64,000 nt of DNA from Gordius sp. MW1 (taxonomy: Eukaryota; Nematomorpha; Gordioida; Gordea; Gordiidae), in contig OZ038527.1 of the NCBI GenBank assembly GCA_964036665.1, positions 3,348,001-3,412,000 on the forward strand, read 5' to 3'. A program made the translations under genes and the position numbers. Each line of letters opens with the position of its first letter. The stretch's first letter is position 1. This document shows positions 1-12,050 of this stretch, one piece after another. Below the pieces are notes generated by a model that saw only the letters and a list, made by a program, of their open reading frames with translations, was not told where the DNA came from and made no database searches.

Positions 1-71
1 CATCACTCGACGAAGAAGAAGACGTGTTTGATTGCAAGCACAATAATGCCCTTTTTGCCGAATCTTTATAG
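1..71 (+). CDS. Possible C-terminal exon of an unidentified gene (partial)
   Basis: In frame 3 the first bases encode an acidic tail, SLDEEEDVFDCKHNNALFAESL, interrupted here for reading as SLDEEEDVFDCK then HNNALFAESL, ending at TAG (69-71). The composition looks coding compared with the AT-rich sequence after it, and the frame is open to the window edge. No family is recognisable from about 22 residues, and the rest would lie left of the window. A chance open frame is quite possible. Confidence 0.3.
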   Translation, partial: SLDEEEDVFDCKHNNALFAESL

Positions 72-1414
72 GATTTATATAGTAGTAGTAACAGGATTTC
101 TAGACCCTTTCAACTAACATCCCAATAAATTATCATACTCTCTTTCGAATATCCCAAACCAAGTACTCTCCTTAGGAAAGTGAGACACCCCAGTGTCTGC
201 TCCGAAACGTGGCGTTGATTTGTTTTTATACGTCACCCATTTTGACACTATTTATATGTGTGTTACATAGGTGATAAAATCTCTGCGCATTACGCCACAG
301 TTTTGGCTCGCAAAATGGGTGTTGTACATAATAGCACATATTGTTTGTTGTCGCCACTATAATATAACCCTTCGACCGTATGTTATAACTCATCTTATTT
401 ATACACGCACTCTTTAGATGACATGAGATTGTAGGTTTGATGCCGCAGGATATTTCAGGGCTGGATTAAAGGTTTTCTAAATATTTACCATGTTGAAAAA
501 CTCTGCAACATCAAGGTTTTTTTCAATTTTATCCATGTATTATTGAATGCATATGTATTGTATTTTCTTAAAATTCGTGTTCGTGTATATAAATTTATCC
601 ATGATTCTGATTGAATAATCGATATTATATTGCTTGTTTTGTTACTTTTGTATGTGGGTATAAGCGGCAAATTTTTTGTGTTAATGGGCATTAATTGACC
701 ACAGATTACTTTCTATTTTGCACCTAACATTAATTATTCAAGCATACATTTTGCTTGTTTAAGACCTTTGAGTAGTTAGTGGTAACCATGGTTGAGAGCA
801 GGATTTCTCAACATATTTTAGTATCCCATTTATAATCGTAAAAAATTTCCTACCGCCCTACTTTACAAATACTAATAAAAATATAATTAATTTATTTTAT
901 ATAAAATTGCGCATAAATATTCTACTCACAAAGTATCATTAATGAGATGGATGAGCTTGAAAAGTAGAGGCAAGTTTCTGGTTGTCAGCATAATAATTAA
1001 GAACTTTCAACTGCGTGTAAGCCCTTTTTAGCCAGGTATTAAGAAGGAAACGCGAAAAGGGGGAGGGAGGTTTGACAAGAATTTTTAAGCGTGATTTGGT
1101 GAGGGAATAGCTAATTATGAATCTGCAAACAGTTTGCCGGTTGATTTTTTTTGTGTTGAACCGTGTAATTAAGGAGAAACTATTTAATTGTCCCAAAACT
1201 TTTTCCCATTATAAATAATTTTTTGGCATGCATTTATTTATATTAATCGTAATTAAGTCGTCTATTAAATATTTATTTTAGGGATATTTATTAAACTGAA
1301 ATCTCTAAAATTCTGAATCATAGGATCTCTGCAAGGCAAATATAAAGTGACTTTTCACTAAAAAGTCGTGGTTATAACATTCAATACTTTTAATAGTATC
1401 TGATTGCTAGTCAC
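72..1414. other. Intergenic, no gene seen
   Basis: AT-rich sequence with no recognisable exon, RNA gene or repeat end. Open frames of 68 and 85 codons on the minus strand have low-complexity AT-driven composition and no family resemblance. Confidence 0.5.
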
Positions 1415-2139
1415 TAGAGGTGTGCACGGATCAATCCGATCCGTCCGAACTCGGATCGGATCAACATTTTAATTTTGGAAGTCGGATCGGATCAATCGGA
1501 TTTTTAAATTTAAAATAAACAACAATAAGTTCTAATTAATTTAATGAATAATTTTTAGTATACCTTTTCATAATTATCATTGCATTCTTTTTTTACTTTA
1601 CCATTTTTGATGCCCAATACCACCTCTCACCTTACCGATGAAATCTCAATTTACCTTTCATTAAAAAATGAAGATTGCAAATATGATTCAAAAAAAGATT
1701 TGCTGAAATGGTGGTTTTCATATAGTCCTGCCAAGGCTTTTTAAGCTGGCAAATAAAGTTTTAGCACCTGCTACCTCTACCACTTCGGAAAGAAATTTCT
1801 CGGTGGCTAGAAGAACATTAGAAGAAAGAAGAACGCGAATTAAACCAGAAAATTTAGATTCTTTATTATTTTTATATGATAATATGGAATTAGTCAAATA
1901 AAATTTTATATTTATTTCAGGTCTATTAAATTTGCTATATCTTATTTTTATGTGTAATTTAATCATCAATAAAAAGTTCTGTTCGTAAAATTTTAATTTA
2001 AAAATTTCGGATTGGATTTAGATTTTAAAAAACTCGGATCGGATTTAGATTTTAAAAAACTCGGATCGGATCGGACGGATATAAAATTTTTCAAAACCCC
2101 CTCGGATCGGATCAAAAAAATTCGATCCGTATTCACTTA
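1415..2139 (+). mobile_element. Relic hAT-superfamily element with GGATCGG-repeat ends
   Basis: The left end reads TAGAGGTGTGCACGGATC. The reverse complement of the right end (about 2120-2139) is similar but diverged (TAAGTGAATACGGATC). Both subterminal regions are packed with copies of CGGATCGGATC (1438-1500 and 2033-2115), while the middle is AT-rich. Inside is the end of a hAT transposase (separate entry). No clean 8-bp target duplication is visible, so the copy is old. Confidence 0.7.
1740..1901 (+). pseudogene. hAT transposase C-terminal dimerisation domain fragment
   Basis: From about 1758 an open frame runs to TAA at 1899-1901. It encodes LAPATSTTSERNFSVARR, then a charged stretch ERRTRIKPENLDSLLFLYDN. 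This is the hATC signature (P-A-T-S-x-x-S-E-R-x-F-S, followed by R-x-R-I-K-P-E-N-L-D-S-L-L-F-L). hATC mediates dimerisation of hAT transposases. Upstream the frame is broken by stops (TAA at about 1741 and 1753) and the catalytic region is missing, so this is a relic inside the 1415-2139 element and cannot be active. Confidence 0.85.
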
Positions 2140-2324
2140 CCTTTTTATATCACCAATCAACTGTTATAAATTTGTGGTTTTATTATCCATAATCGATCTA
2201 AAACGATTGATTTTTACGATATGAGAGCTAACCAAATGGATGTAATAAGCGCAAAAAAATATGAGATGCTTTGTTAAAACTATTTATCAATTGATATTTA
2301 CAACAACGTATTGTATGAAATGTA

Positions 2325-5300
2325 TTAGGAGAGATTGCATTGCTCAACCGCTTTGGTTGCCCGATCTGTCAATTGAGTGATCTGTTCCGTAACCTGATCC
2401 ATGAGCGGTTTGTCTAATATAAGGAATAATATTGTTATATATACTAAATTGTAACATATATACACATGGGCGTAGCCAAGGGGGGGGGGGCAGGGAGGGG
2501 CGCACCCTCTAAAACCAAAAGATTGTCATATGGCTAAAATCTCAAAAAATGATCATTTTGCCCCTCCCTAAATCATAATTGCCCCCCCTCTAATCCCAAT
2601 GCTGGCTACGCCCATGTATATACATTTGAAATAACACATGTTTTCCCTGTTGAATTAAATATATATTCCCATAAATGTAAAAAAAAATTGTTTTATTCTT
2701 ACAAAAAAAAAGAAATTGAGGAAAAAATTTAAAATTGCATGGTTTTGTATGATATACCGGATAAATCCATTTCTTTTTCTCTGGCCATTTCTTCTGGCGT
2801 TTTTTTCTTCCTAGTCATACCCATTTTATCATCATCTTCAATGGGCACGGGAATTTCTTTTTTCTTAAGATTGTACTATTAATTAAAAATTAACCAAGAA
2901 ACCTAGTTATTAAGAGTGCAAAAGTATTCGTGGTCATGTACGGGAAATATTGAATATTATGTTCCAAAGTTTATTTTAACCTTAAGTAAGTTTAAGTAAT
3001 TGTCTTTAAAATTGTTCCTATTATTTTATGTTATAATTTATACTTTTGATCGTATGTCTGATCGCATAACTTCTCTTTCGGCTTCCATTTTTCTATGCTT
3101 TTCTTGTCTCTTATCTTCCGCCTCTTTCCTAGCTTCTTCGATTTCTGCCACTCGTTTTAATTCTTCCTCCGTTGGTTCTTTATCTCCTATTTTACCTAAC
3201 TCACCTAAATGGAATATTTACAGAAAATATTTAGGTGTTGCAATTGTTTATTTTTTCCTACTCAATAAAACTTTTTAATTCCTGAAATACGTAGTTGCTT
3301 ATTTAAAAACTAAAATAACCCTTATTTCAAAACCGTAGAAATTTAATTGAAAGATTTTAGACTGTTCTATCTAATGTATGTAGTCGGATGTTTAATTAAA
3401 GGTCAAGGATGACTATTATAATATAGAATCTGTTCATATTTATCTTACAAGAACACGGGCTAAATATATTTTTAAAAATGAGAATGGGTTTAAGAAATTG
3501 AGCTAAAATTAAAAAAAAATTGCTTACATGTTTTTATCCTCTAGTATTTTTAAAGTTTTCAAGCATCCAAGAATCTTAAATATAAAACAAAGCTTTGATT
3601 TTTATAACCCATATAATTAAAGGGTAAAAATAAAAATTGAATCTAAACATTTTAATGAGTGGAGCGATAAAGAAGGGTCAACATCAGTGGCGCAGCCAGA
3701 ATAAAGCGGCATTAATGATTTAAACATAATAAAAATATAAAATAAAATTTATGTTAATACAAGGACAAATCAAAATTTATGTGATAAACAATCGTAAAAA
3801 AATGCAACCATAATTTGATTATATATAAAAGATTTTCTGGATCTATGGAGGGGGCCTCCCTTTGTACGCCCATGATCAGCAGATAGCGTAAAGTTTTAAT
3901 TTAGTCTAAAATTATCTTATAATTATGAAAAATGTAGTTTTGCATTTAATCCATTAATAATAATTATTATAAATGAAAAATGATACATTATAATATCTAA
4001 AAGAATTTTGGATCTTTTCATATAGAACTTCGGATGATAAAATGTTAATTCGACTTTTAACTTATTTATCAAATGGTCATTGTGTCGTAAACATTTTACG
4101 ACATTATGTGTGAGACATATGACAATATCAAAAATTTATTTTTCTCCCATATAAGATTTAGCTTAGAAACAGATTGTATTTCTTTTATAATTACCATTAA
4201 AATAAAAACCATTCACTTTTAATAATATATTAATAACAAATTTAGTTTAAGTGCATTATTTTTTCTGCATTTTTCATAATAAACCACTTTATTTTTGTCC
4301 AATTTTTTCATTATCAAATTAAATTCGTATTCACTTTACCTTTGATCATTTTCAAAAATTTATAATAAAAATATAATTTCTTTTAACTATGACCCTAACG
4401 ACGCAGACTTTAGATTTACTTATAAATATAAATGTATTTAATAATAATAAAAACACCAAAGGGGATAATTTAATGACTAATTGAAATAAAATTGACTTTC
4501 CAACGAAACAAAAAACAATTTTATTAGTTGCTATAGCTTTTTTAAATTCTCTGCTCATAAAAAATGATAAAATATTATATTAAACTTTTAGTAATGTTCA
4601 TTAAAACCATATTAAATCGCAAATTGTACTTTTACTTAATTAAAAAATTTATTAACCTTATACACGGAACTCGAATTAAAATTAATTTTAAATGAAATTT
4701 TTTAAATAAGCTCGATACACATAATCAAAGCTAATTGCTATTTCCAAACGAAGGGCACTATATATAACTCCAGCAATGGAGTTGACATCAAAAAATCTCT
4801 AAGAAGATACTTAGTTGTATATTAGTATTCAAAAGAAGTGTCGAATATATTCCTATCAAGGTCATTTTGGTATAACAATTTATGTAAAAAATGCTAATAT
4901 CTCTAAATATTTGTTAATTTAAGATTATGTTCTCGAAAATAAATGTTATGTAAGCTGCATATTTTTGGTTTAATTAAAAACTAAATTATCTCTATGGTTA
5001 TTACTTGAAGTCATTGTTTGATTTATTAATGACATTAATCATTAATTTAATTCCAATTACTGTATAGCATTAGCAATTACTAAAATTGATATTTTTAATG
5101 GAAAATTACACTTAATTGCTATCTATGTCTATCCTTAACCTAATTGCAGATGTCCATCTTATCTTGGCTTCATTTTTTTCGTATAATTTGCAACATTGCC
5201 TTGCCTTTAAATTACACAGCAGAACGCAATTATAAATTACTAGATAATATGATTCCTATGGGATTTATTAGGTTATTGCTAAATGGGAGTTGAGTCTCTA

Positions 5301-8300
5301 AGTATATATATATGTAGAGGAGCGCATTTTGAAACCTCGTTAATTATCTGGAACTAATTTATATTCAATTTTTGCAGATATATGCTAATGAATATTTTTT
5401 ATAATAGATTTTTGTTCATATATAAAATTTTATTTATTTAAACTGTAATATAATATATATATATTAGGTATGATATTAAGTTCTTTTTAAACCACTTTCA
5501 AGTTGCTTTAATGATTTTCACTAATGTATTTTGCAGTAGGCCACTTATTTTAATTTATAAAGGTTGTAATTAAAGTCGGGGACAATCATCTTAGTTCAAT
5601 TCAAATTTTGAAGGTCCAAATTTTTCAAGCCTATTAAGTAGCCATTGCGATTTCATAGCCACATCTCACTTGCACAAAAGTGTGGTCATTCTTAGGGAAA
5701 TAATTCAAAGTCACTAAATTTAAATTGGTTAAATTGAATCTAGTCATAGAGAGCTGAGTCGCACATACTATCCTGGCTTGAAAATCGATAGAAAAATGTG
5801 CCTGAGATATCGAAATTAAGAATAAGTGTTATTACATTTGTCCAGTTATGCGTAAAATCATATAGATCGGAATGGTTTGACATGGAATCCAATATACAAG
5901 TATCTCTAGGGACCTTCCTCTCTTCATTCAGATCTCAATGCCAAAGATATGATTGATTAAATTTAGGCGCTCCACAAAAACTAATAGAATTATGCATTTA
6001 AATGATATGTTATAAATCGGGGCCTTTACTAAGTTTTAATAAACTATGCATTTTTACATTAAAGGCACATATTAACATAATAAAAGTTTTATAAGGCAGT
6101 TTTGTTATCGCGTTTAAAATGATTGGCTTGCACAATGATTGGATACCCTTATCTGTATCTACAACAGCATCCAATTTTCCAAAAATAAACTTTCCATTAT
6201 ATTAGTTTTGGATTTTTATACAAACCAAAAATATTTGTTTATATTAAAGAAACACTTCTGTAGTGAATGATTTATTGCGATTTATAACAAATCGAAAGCT
6301 TAATAAATTGCATGCGCAGTTAAATATCAAGAAAACTTGAACATTTAAGCACATTTATACATTTGATAATTATTTATTGATAAAATAATTTAATTTCACA
6401 ATTTTTGGAAAAATGAGAATAGTAATAGTTTTCATTTCAAAAATAGTCAGTCAGTCAAAGGCATTATAAACACCAGTATAGCTAAAAAATAATAAGTATG
6501 ACCTTGATTTGATTTATTCCTGTTTAATATTAAAAAATTAAATTAAGTATTAAAAAGTGGTATTCATTGAACAAGTTTGGCTTATAAGATTGTTGTTTAC
6601 AATAATTTAACATGAGGCCAATAATTTGGCTAAATTTAAGATAATACTTTTACACAAGTAAGTCGGAATATATTTAAAGTTAGTATTTGTTTATATACAT
6701 GGGCGTAGCCAGGTTTTGGATTAGGGTGGGGGGGGGGGGCGAAACGTTTAAAAGTTTTAGGGGGGGGCCAAAACCATTTTTTTTTAATTTTTAAGGGTTT
6801 TTGCATTAAAAAAATTTTTTTTCGTCATTTAGGGGGACGATTTATAACATGGTCAAGGTACTTTATATTTTAGCTCTACAAACAAGCATTTAACCTTTTA
6901 TCATATACTAGTATATCATATATAAATAAAATATATTCTTTCAAAATTCAAAGATAGGAATTACAATTCTATACTTTTTTCGAAAGAATCACACCTAATT
7001 GGATGGACTACTGGATCTGAATTACCTGTAGAGCCCTGCAAAATAAAATTTCTTCTGCCCGAGCCCGACCCGAGCCCGACTTTTCAATTTTTATTTTGCC
7101 CGAGCCCGGCCCGAGCCCGAAGACTTTTTTATTTTTAGCACGACCCAAGCCAGAGCCCGACCCGATTTTTAAAATAATATTTTTGAAAAATATTAATATC
7201 GAAATTTTTTTCACTATCTAAATATAAAATGCATTAGATTGTTATTACTCGTAATTTACAACTAAGATAAATTTGAAATAAAAAATCCGTTTTCACTCGT
7301 TACAGTTTATCTAATCATTTAAAGCTAAAAATTTTACTTTATAAAATATAATTTTAACAGTTTTAAATAAAAAACTTTTGTAAATAGTTACTTTTCTCAT
7401 TTCCAAAGTTGTAACAGCTACTATGATTCTATTTAAATACTATAATAAGATTTGCAATTCTGGTCGGTTATATTATTAAAATACACAAGGGAAAAAAGCT
7501 TAAGTTTAGAAGCTTTATAATGTACGCTGTGCGAAGATAATTATTTAATATTAAGTTGAGTTTATTTTAATCCTATGTTATAAAAGATTAACTTGCTTTA
7601 GTTCAATTCGGGCCAGGCTAGGGCCTCGAGTCGGGCCGCCGCATCAGGCCCGACCCGAGCCCGAAGCCCGATTATATTATAAAATTCTGCCCGAGCCCGG
7701 CCCGAAACCCGATCGGGCCGGGCTTGGGCCGGGAGGTCTTCGGGCGGCCCGTGCAGGGCTCTAACTGGGACAATCACATCAGCATCACATAAGAAACTGT
7801 TAATTCGCCATTTTAAAAGTTAAAATTGAATAAAAATCATAAATTAATGAATCTGTAATCATACTCATATCGAGTATATAGATTGAATTAACAATGACTA
7901 CCTTATGTCTGTAATTTATAACGTGGGCATCAAAATGTTTGGGGGAAAATATAAAAATTAACGTCGTTATGCCAAGTTTAGATTCAATATTGAAGGCCAA
8001 GAGCGTAGTGAGAGGTACCTTTAAAAATTATGGCCGAAATTTCAAAAAAATAAGATTTTTACGCCTCCATATATAACTATTGCCCGCTTCTCATTAAAAT
8101 CTTGGTTACGACCATGGTTTTTGCGCTTCAGCTATTTATGTATAACAATAATCGTTATATATAAAAAAATTAAGTCCTAAGTAGTGGCTTTTGTTTGAAA
8201 GTTTTAAGTTGTTAAATTATATGCATTCGTTAATTGCCGTCTTTATAAAATGAAGCGATTTATCGCGGTCTTAATATATATTTTATTTAAAAATATCCTA

Positions 8301-8683
8301 GGAGTTTTTTAAATGTAGGTAATTTGAATTATAGCAAAAGTTTCTTACAAATATAAACCTTTTTAAAATTAATTTGTTTTTATACATAACTTAATTATAG
8401 TAGTAAAGGTTTGATTTCTCTTAAAGTTATTTAAATTGAATTAAAATTATTGAACTTTACACAATTTATATGGCACTTATTTTTTGTTAATTCAATTGAC
8501 GAATAAATATAACAAAGAATCAATGATTTTGCGGTCACGTAAAACCATAATCGCTTAATTGAAAGAAGACATAATTTTTCTAACACTTATTTTAATCTTC
8601 AGTCAAACTTATAAAACTCAATGCGTATTACCTTTCACGGCGCCCAGTTTATTGGACATCATCTGTTTTGCCACAAATTCCAT
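2325..8683 (-). CDS. cpx: Complexin (synaptic SNARE regulator), complete, four coding exons
   Basis: Complexin binds the assembled SNARE bundle and clamps or facilitates synaptic vesicle fusion. Coding exons on the minus strand are 8683-8632, 3204-3044, 2875-2758 and 2413-2325. Splice phases agree at every junction (1, 0, 1), giving 139 residues, a usual complexin length. Exon 1 encodes MEFVAKQMMSNKLGAVK, the conserved amphipathic N-terminus. Exon 2 carries the accessory and central helices, including RKMEAEREVMRSDIRSK. Exon 3 continues YNLKKKE and holds the RKKKTPEE motif typical of arthropod complexins. Exon 4 ends AVEQCNLS-stop, a CAAX-type prenylation motif seen in membrane-anchored complexins. 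Intron 1 (5.4 kb) contains repeat elements; the other introns are 344 and 168 nt. The start is the only Met before the conserved N-terminus. Identity is read from family motifs; no database search was run. Confidence 0.93.
2465..2616. mobile_element. hAT-type MITE, CATGGGCGTAGCCAG family, perfect TSD
   Basis: Termini are CATGGGCGTAGCCA and TGGCTACGCCCATG. The element is flanked by a perfect 8-bp duplication TATATACA (2457-2464 and 2617-2624). G- and C-runs lie just inside each end. It sits in complexin intron 3. Confidence 0.85.
3683..3874. mobile_element. Degenerate copy of the CATGGGCGTAGCCAG MITE
   Basis: The left end CAGTGGCGCAGCCAG and right end GTACGCCCATG match the family termini with substitutions. 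A residual G/C block remains near 3848-3862. The interior is eroded. Confidence 0.5.
6698..6840. mobile_element. MITE, GTTTTGGATT subfamily, right end lost
   Basis: It starts CATGGGCGTAGCCAGG, followed by TTTTGGATTAGG, a G-run, GCGAAACGTTTAAAAG, a second G-run and an A/T block. It matches the reverse complement of the copy at 63624-63796. The right terminus is not recognisable. Confidence 0.65.
7029..7763. mobile_element. Non-autonomous hAT-like element with GCCCGAGCCCG repeat ends
   Basis: Perfect 12-bp terminal inverted repeats are visible (TAGAGCCCTGCA at 7029-7040; its complement at 7752-7763). Both ends hold many copies of GCCCGAGCCCG/CGGGCCGGGC-type words (7060-7165 and 7605-7750). The centre is AT-rich and has no transposase reading frame. 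A clean 8-bp target duplication is not evident. The purine-biased ends create spurious RAR-rich open frames that should be ignored. Confidence 0.75.
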
Positions 8684-9140
8684 TTTTTGCCTTCAAGAAT
8701 AAGCGATGGAAACTAATAGATATCCTAATGCAATTTATTTATGCCTCGATAACAGGAAGGAAGGAAGGAGGAATCTTAAAAATTGGAAAGGCTAGAATAA
8801 ATTATTTAAATTAAATATTGGTCAGGACAGGGTAGACGGACACAAAAGAGCGGGCTAATTTGTGACACAGTCGGGGAGTAGAGGCAACGTGCGCTCGAGA
8901 ATTGACAGTTAGCTGCAGGAACGGACAGGGTGGAGAAGCGATCACCTTAATTTGAAATTAATAAAATAATCGATAATGCTAAAAAAATGATGGCAAAAAA
9001 ATTAATGGAATTACCGGGAGGGGTGGGAAGGGGGCCTGAAGAAAAAGGTGTGGAAAGGATAGCTAATAGCAACCACTATTAATTCCATTACTACCGACCG
9101 GCCAGTTGAAAGGTGTCAGAAGTATCAACGGTAACACCGA
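8684..9140 (-). promoter_or_regulatory. Probable complexin 5' UTR and promoter-proximal region
   Basis: Immediately upstream of the complexin start codon, the stretch about 8820-9130 is markedly richer in G and C than its surroundings. It contains the tandem GGAAGGAAGGAAGGA run (8754-8770). No coding exon fits. The location makes it the natural 5' UTR/promoter candidate. A transcription start cannot be placed from sequence alone. Confidence 0.4.
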
Positions 9141-10946
9141 AACAATAAAAACTGGCCTATGTGTGTGTAATATACCAAAATTCAATTAGAAGACCGCTAA
9201 CCGAATAAATTGATTTTCGCGTTGTACAAAGCGTCATGCTAGGTGCTGAAAATGGGATAGAGCCTTTTTAACGCCGTGATTCAATTAAAGCACGACCATA
9301 GTTTTTAAAATTAGACCATTTATTATTCCATTGTAACATGCTTTGTGGACGGAGTGTGGGCAGTGTTTACCTTAAATGAGGAGAATGGAATTGCATTTTT
9401 TAAAATAGTCTTGGCTTAAACTACTAGAGTACCGCCTTTAACTAAGAAATTTTTTTTAGGAAATTCCTAATTTTTTACCACTTTGTTTTTTTTGCACTTA
9501 AAAATTTCCCTTTTTTGCCAAGCCGGTTGGAATTAGTTAGATACTACTAGGTGGAAGTGCCATTATTTTGGGATTAGGCATCGGAGCGTTAAGGCCACAC
9601 CACCAGTAATATCTGGCGAAAGATCGATTAAACCTAACAAACGACAATAATCAGTGTGCAAATCAGTGCCTGCTTTTATCTAAAATTATCAATTTTTTAT
9701 AGGCAAAAGCAGTAGTCATAAGCTTTCAGCTTAAAGTCGCCATTGTATCGTGGTGAAGAGGCCTTATCCGCGGTATCTTAAAATCTAAAATTTAGGGATT
9801 TGGTTATTAAACTACCAAATGGAGATACAATAGTTTGTCTTTGTATGGGCTAGGGTATTAAATGTAATATACTATGTGCCAAGTCATTCTTAATAGTATT
9901 ATAGTAGTGAGATGGCGAGTGTGGAAATGGAAACCTTGAATGTATACTTAATACGACAAAAGGGATCGTGGGGGGTTGTATTCGTTTCTTAATAAGGAGG
10001 CAAAAGGAATTATTTGGTTATCGATTTTAAATAAAGATCTATATTCTTTTATGTCATCATCATGACCCAATTCATTCGTTAAATGCATCGAAAAGACCTC
10101 AATTTTGTGTAACATCTTCATTTTAATCGTTATAAGGCAATTCAATTAATATAAAAGCACAAGTTTTGATCGATTCGATCTTGACCTCAAATAAAGTCGA
10201 TCTAACATACTATAAAGATATAATTTAGAATACAATTTCATAAAAGTTAAATTATAACTTGTTAATTCTATCTAGCTTATACGCTTAGTATACTTAAAGG
10301 TGACAAACCAAACCTTTTAAATAAAGAAATTTGGTACTTATTAAATGAAGTCATCCCTTTGCATAGTTTTTGTATAAAGTATGCTGTTAAATTCATAGAA
10401 GTTTTTTTTGTTAAACACGAATAATAAAAAAAACATCAATGTATAGATGATATTTAAACTTTTAAATATCAGGTAGAAAAAATTATTCAGTTGATCGTTA
10501 TAATCAGCAAAACTGAAAAAGGAAAGTGAAAGTTGAAAATAAGATTGAAACTAAAATTTAATAAGGTGTTAACCAATTTACTACATTCAAACTTAAAGTC
10601 AGTGATCGTAAATTATATTCTTCCAAACCTCTCTGTAAAATATCCATATATTATGCAAGTAGTAATACAATCTTCAAAAATGGCACTAACAGGAATACGC
10701 TTAAATGTTAATATATTTTTGTATCCAAACGTGTATAAATATCCCAGGTAAATAATTACGCTCTATTTGGTTTTTATAATTTATATTTAAATAAAATTAA
10801 TTAATATTAGCCGCTTAGTTGAAATACAAATTTAGAAGCGCTGAGATAGCATGAAGTCATTATCATATTAATTGTTTTTACAAGCACAACAATTTTAATA
10901 AACGTTCACGTTATGATATTTTGGATACCAAAAATAGGCATTGTTT
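9141..10946. other. Intergenic, no gene seen
   Basis: AT-rich sequence upstream of complexin. No exon with family resemblance and no clear repeat termini. Short open frames here show no recognisable domain. Confidence 0.5.
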
Positions 10947-11112
10947 CATAGGTGTAGCCAGGGGTGGCAGGGAGGGCCGGCTGCCCCCCCTCTATATCCA
11001 AAAAATCTTAAAGATTTCATCTAATCATGGCTGAAATTTTAGAAAATTAAGTTTTTGCTCTTCCCTAAATCATTACTGCCCCCCTCTAATTCCAATCCTG
11101 GCTACGCCCATG
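10947..11112. mobile_element. CATGGGCGTAGCCAG-family MITE, perfect TSD
   Basis: Ends are CATAGGTGTAGCCAGG and CCTGGCTACGCCCATG, with a perfect 8-bp duplication CATTGTTT on both sides (10939-10946 and 11113-11120). The interior has C/G-runs and an AT core containing TGGCTGAAATTTTAG. Confidence 0.85.
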
Positions 11113-11740
11113 CATTGTTTGATTGGTCATTGTTCAACCAAAAAAATCTAAAATAAAAATAAGTGAGGATCCTAATAACATAACTAAATTATTAGAAATT
11201 TACCTTAAAGTAAAATTTATAGACCTTCTATGTGATTGACATTTGGATAAATAAATGATATTTTCTTTATAAAAACAATACTCCTAGTCCTATATTTGAA
11301 ATAAATTACATATTCACTCTACGTTTGGTCTATTTTATTAAAAGGCACAGGCATAATAGATGCTACGTGCTATATATATTGTGTGTGCAATAAAATATGA
11401 AAGACTCTAAGGATTTGGAAATGGCTCCTCATCTCATAAATAAAATTTGGTTTCATAGCAGATCGTATGAATAACAATAACCAATTTTGTGTTGTTTATT
11501 GTATATTGCATAAATATTCTTTACTATTTTAGGCAATGAAATGATGAGTACATTAAATGGGAAATAAATGAATATAAAAAAAATCAATAAAGTCGTTCTC
11601 CCATTCACTTCCTCGTCGCATGTGTATATGTGTGCTTATAATGATTTACATAATTAATCTAACAAATGCATTCATTAAATTTTGTATAAAGCCAACGTTC
11701 ATTAAAGTTGATATGCATACTTAAGGACTAAGCAACTTTC

Positions 11741-11881
11741 CATGGGCGTAGCCAGCATTGAGAATAGAGGGGACTATAATAATCATTTTTTGAAATTTTA
11801 GCCATAATTTTAATAAATTTCATCAAATTTTTGGATTTAGAGGGGGGCAGCCGCCCCTCCCTCCTCTTGGCTACGCCCATG
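11741..11881. mobile_element. CATGGGCGTAGCCAG-family MITE
   Basis: Intact 14-15 bp termini. The flanks CAACTTTC and CAACCTTC match at 7 of 8 positions. The palindrome GGGGCAGCCGCCCC lies near the right end. Confidence 0.85.
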
Positions 11882-11936
11882 CAACCTTCTAGTGCGCCGA
11901 TTTCACAGTCATTTCGAAAAATAGTTAGATAGTAAG

Positions 11937-12050
11937 GAACACGGGCTGCCCCTCCCCCAATAAATTCTTTAAAAATTACCAGTTTAACCCTCCCTAAACA
12001 TTTTTAAAGGTCTAGGCTTCAATTTGAATCCTGGTATTGACCATGTTAAG
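11937..12050. mobile_element. Possible eroded MITE of the same family
   Basis: CGGGCTGCCCCTCCCCC at the left and AATCCTGGTATTGACCATG at the right resemble shifted or mutated family ends. The alignment is weak. Confidence 0.3.

Larger units (their letters stand above)
3205..8631 (-). other. Complexin intron 1 with repeats
   Basis: A 5.4 kb intron between coding exons 1 and 2. It contains two MITE copies (3683-3874 and 6698-6840) and the non-autonomous element 7029-7763. The remaining AT-rich sequence shows no further exon. Runs of ATATATA occur near 5301 and 5455. Confidence 0.75.

Noticed and set aside
7008..7214. RAR/GSG-rich open frame on the minus strand
   Set aside because: Produced by GCCCGAGCCCG repeats at the end of the 7029-7763 element; similar frames at 30347 and 34317 have the same cause.
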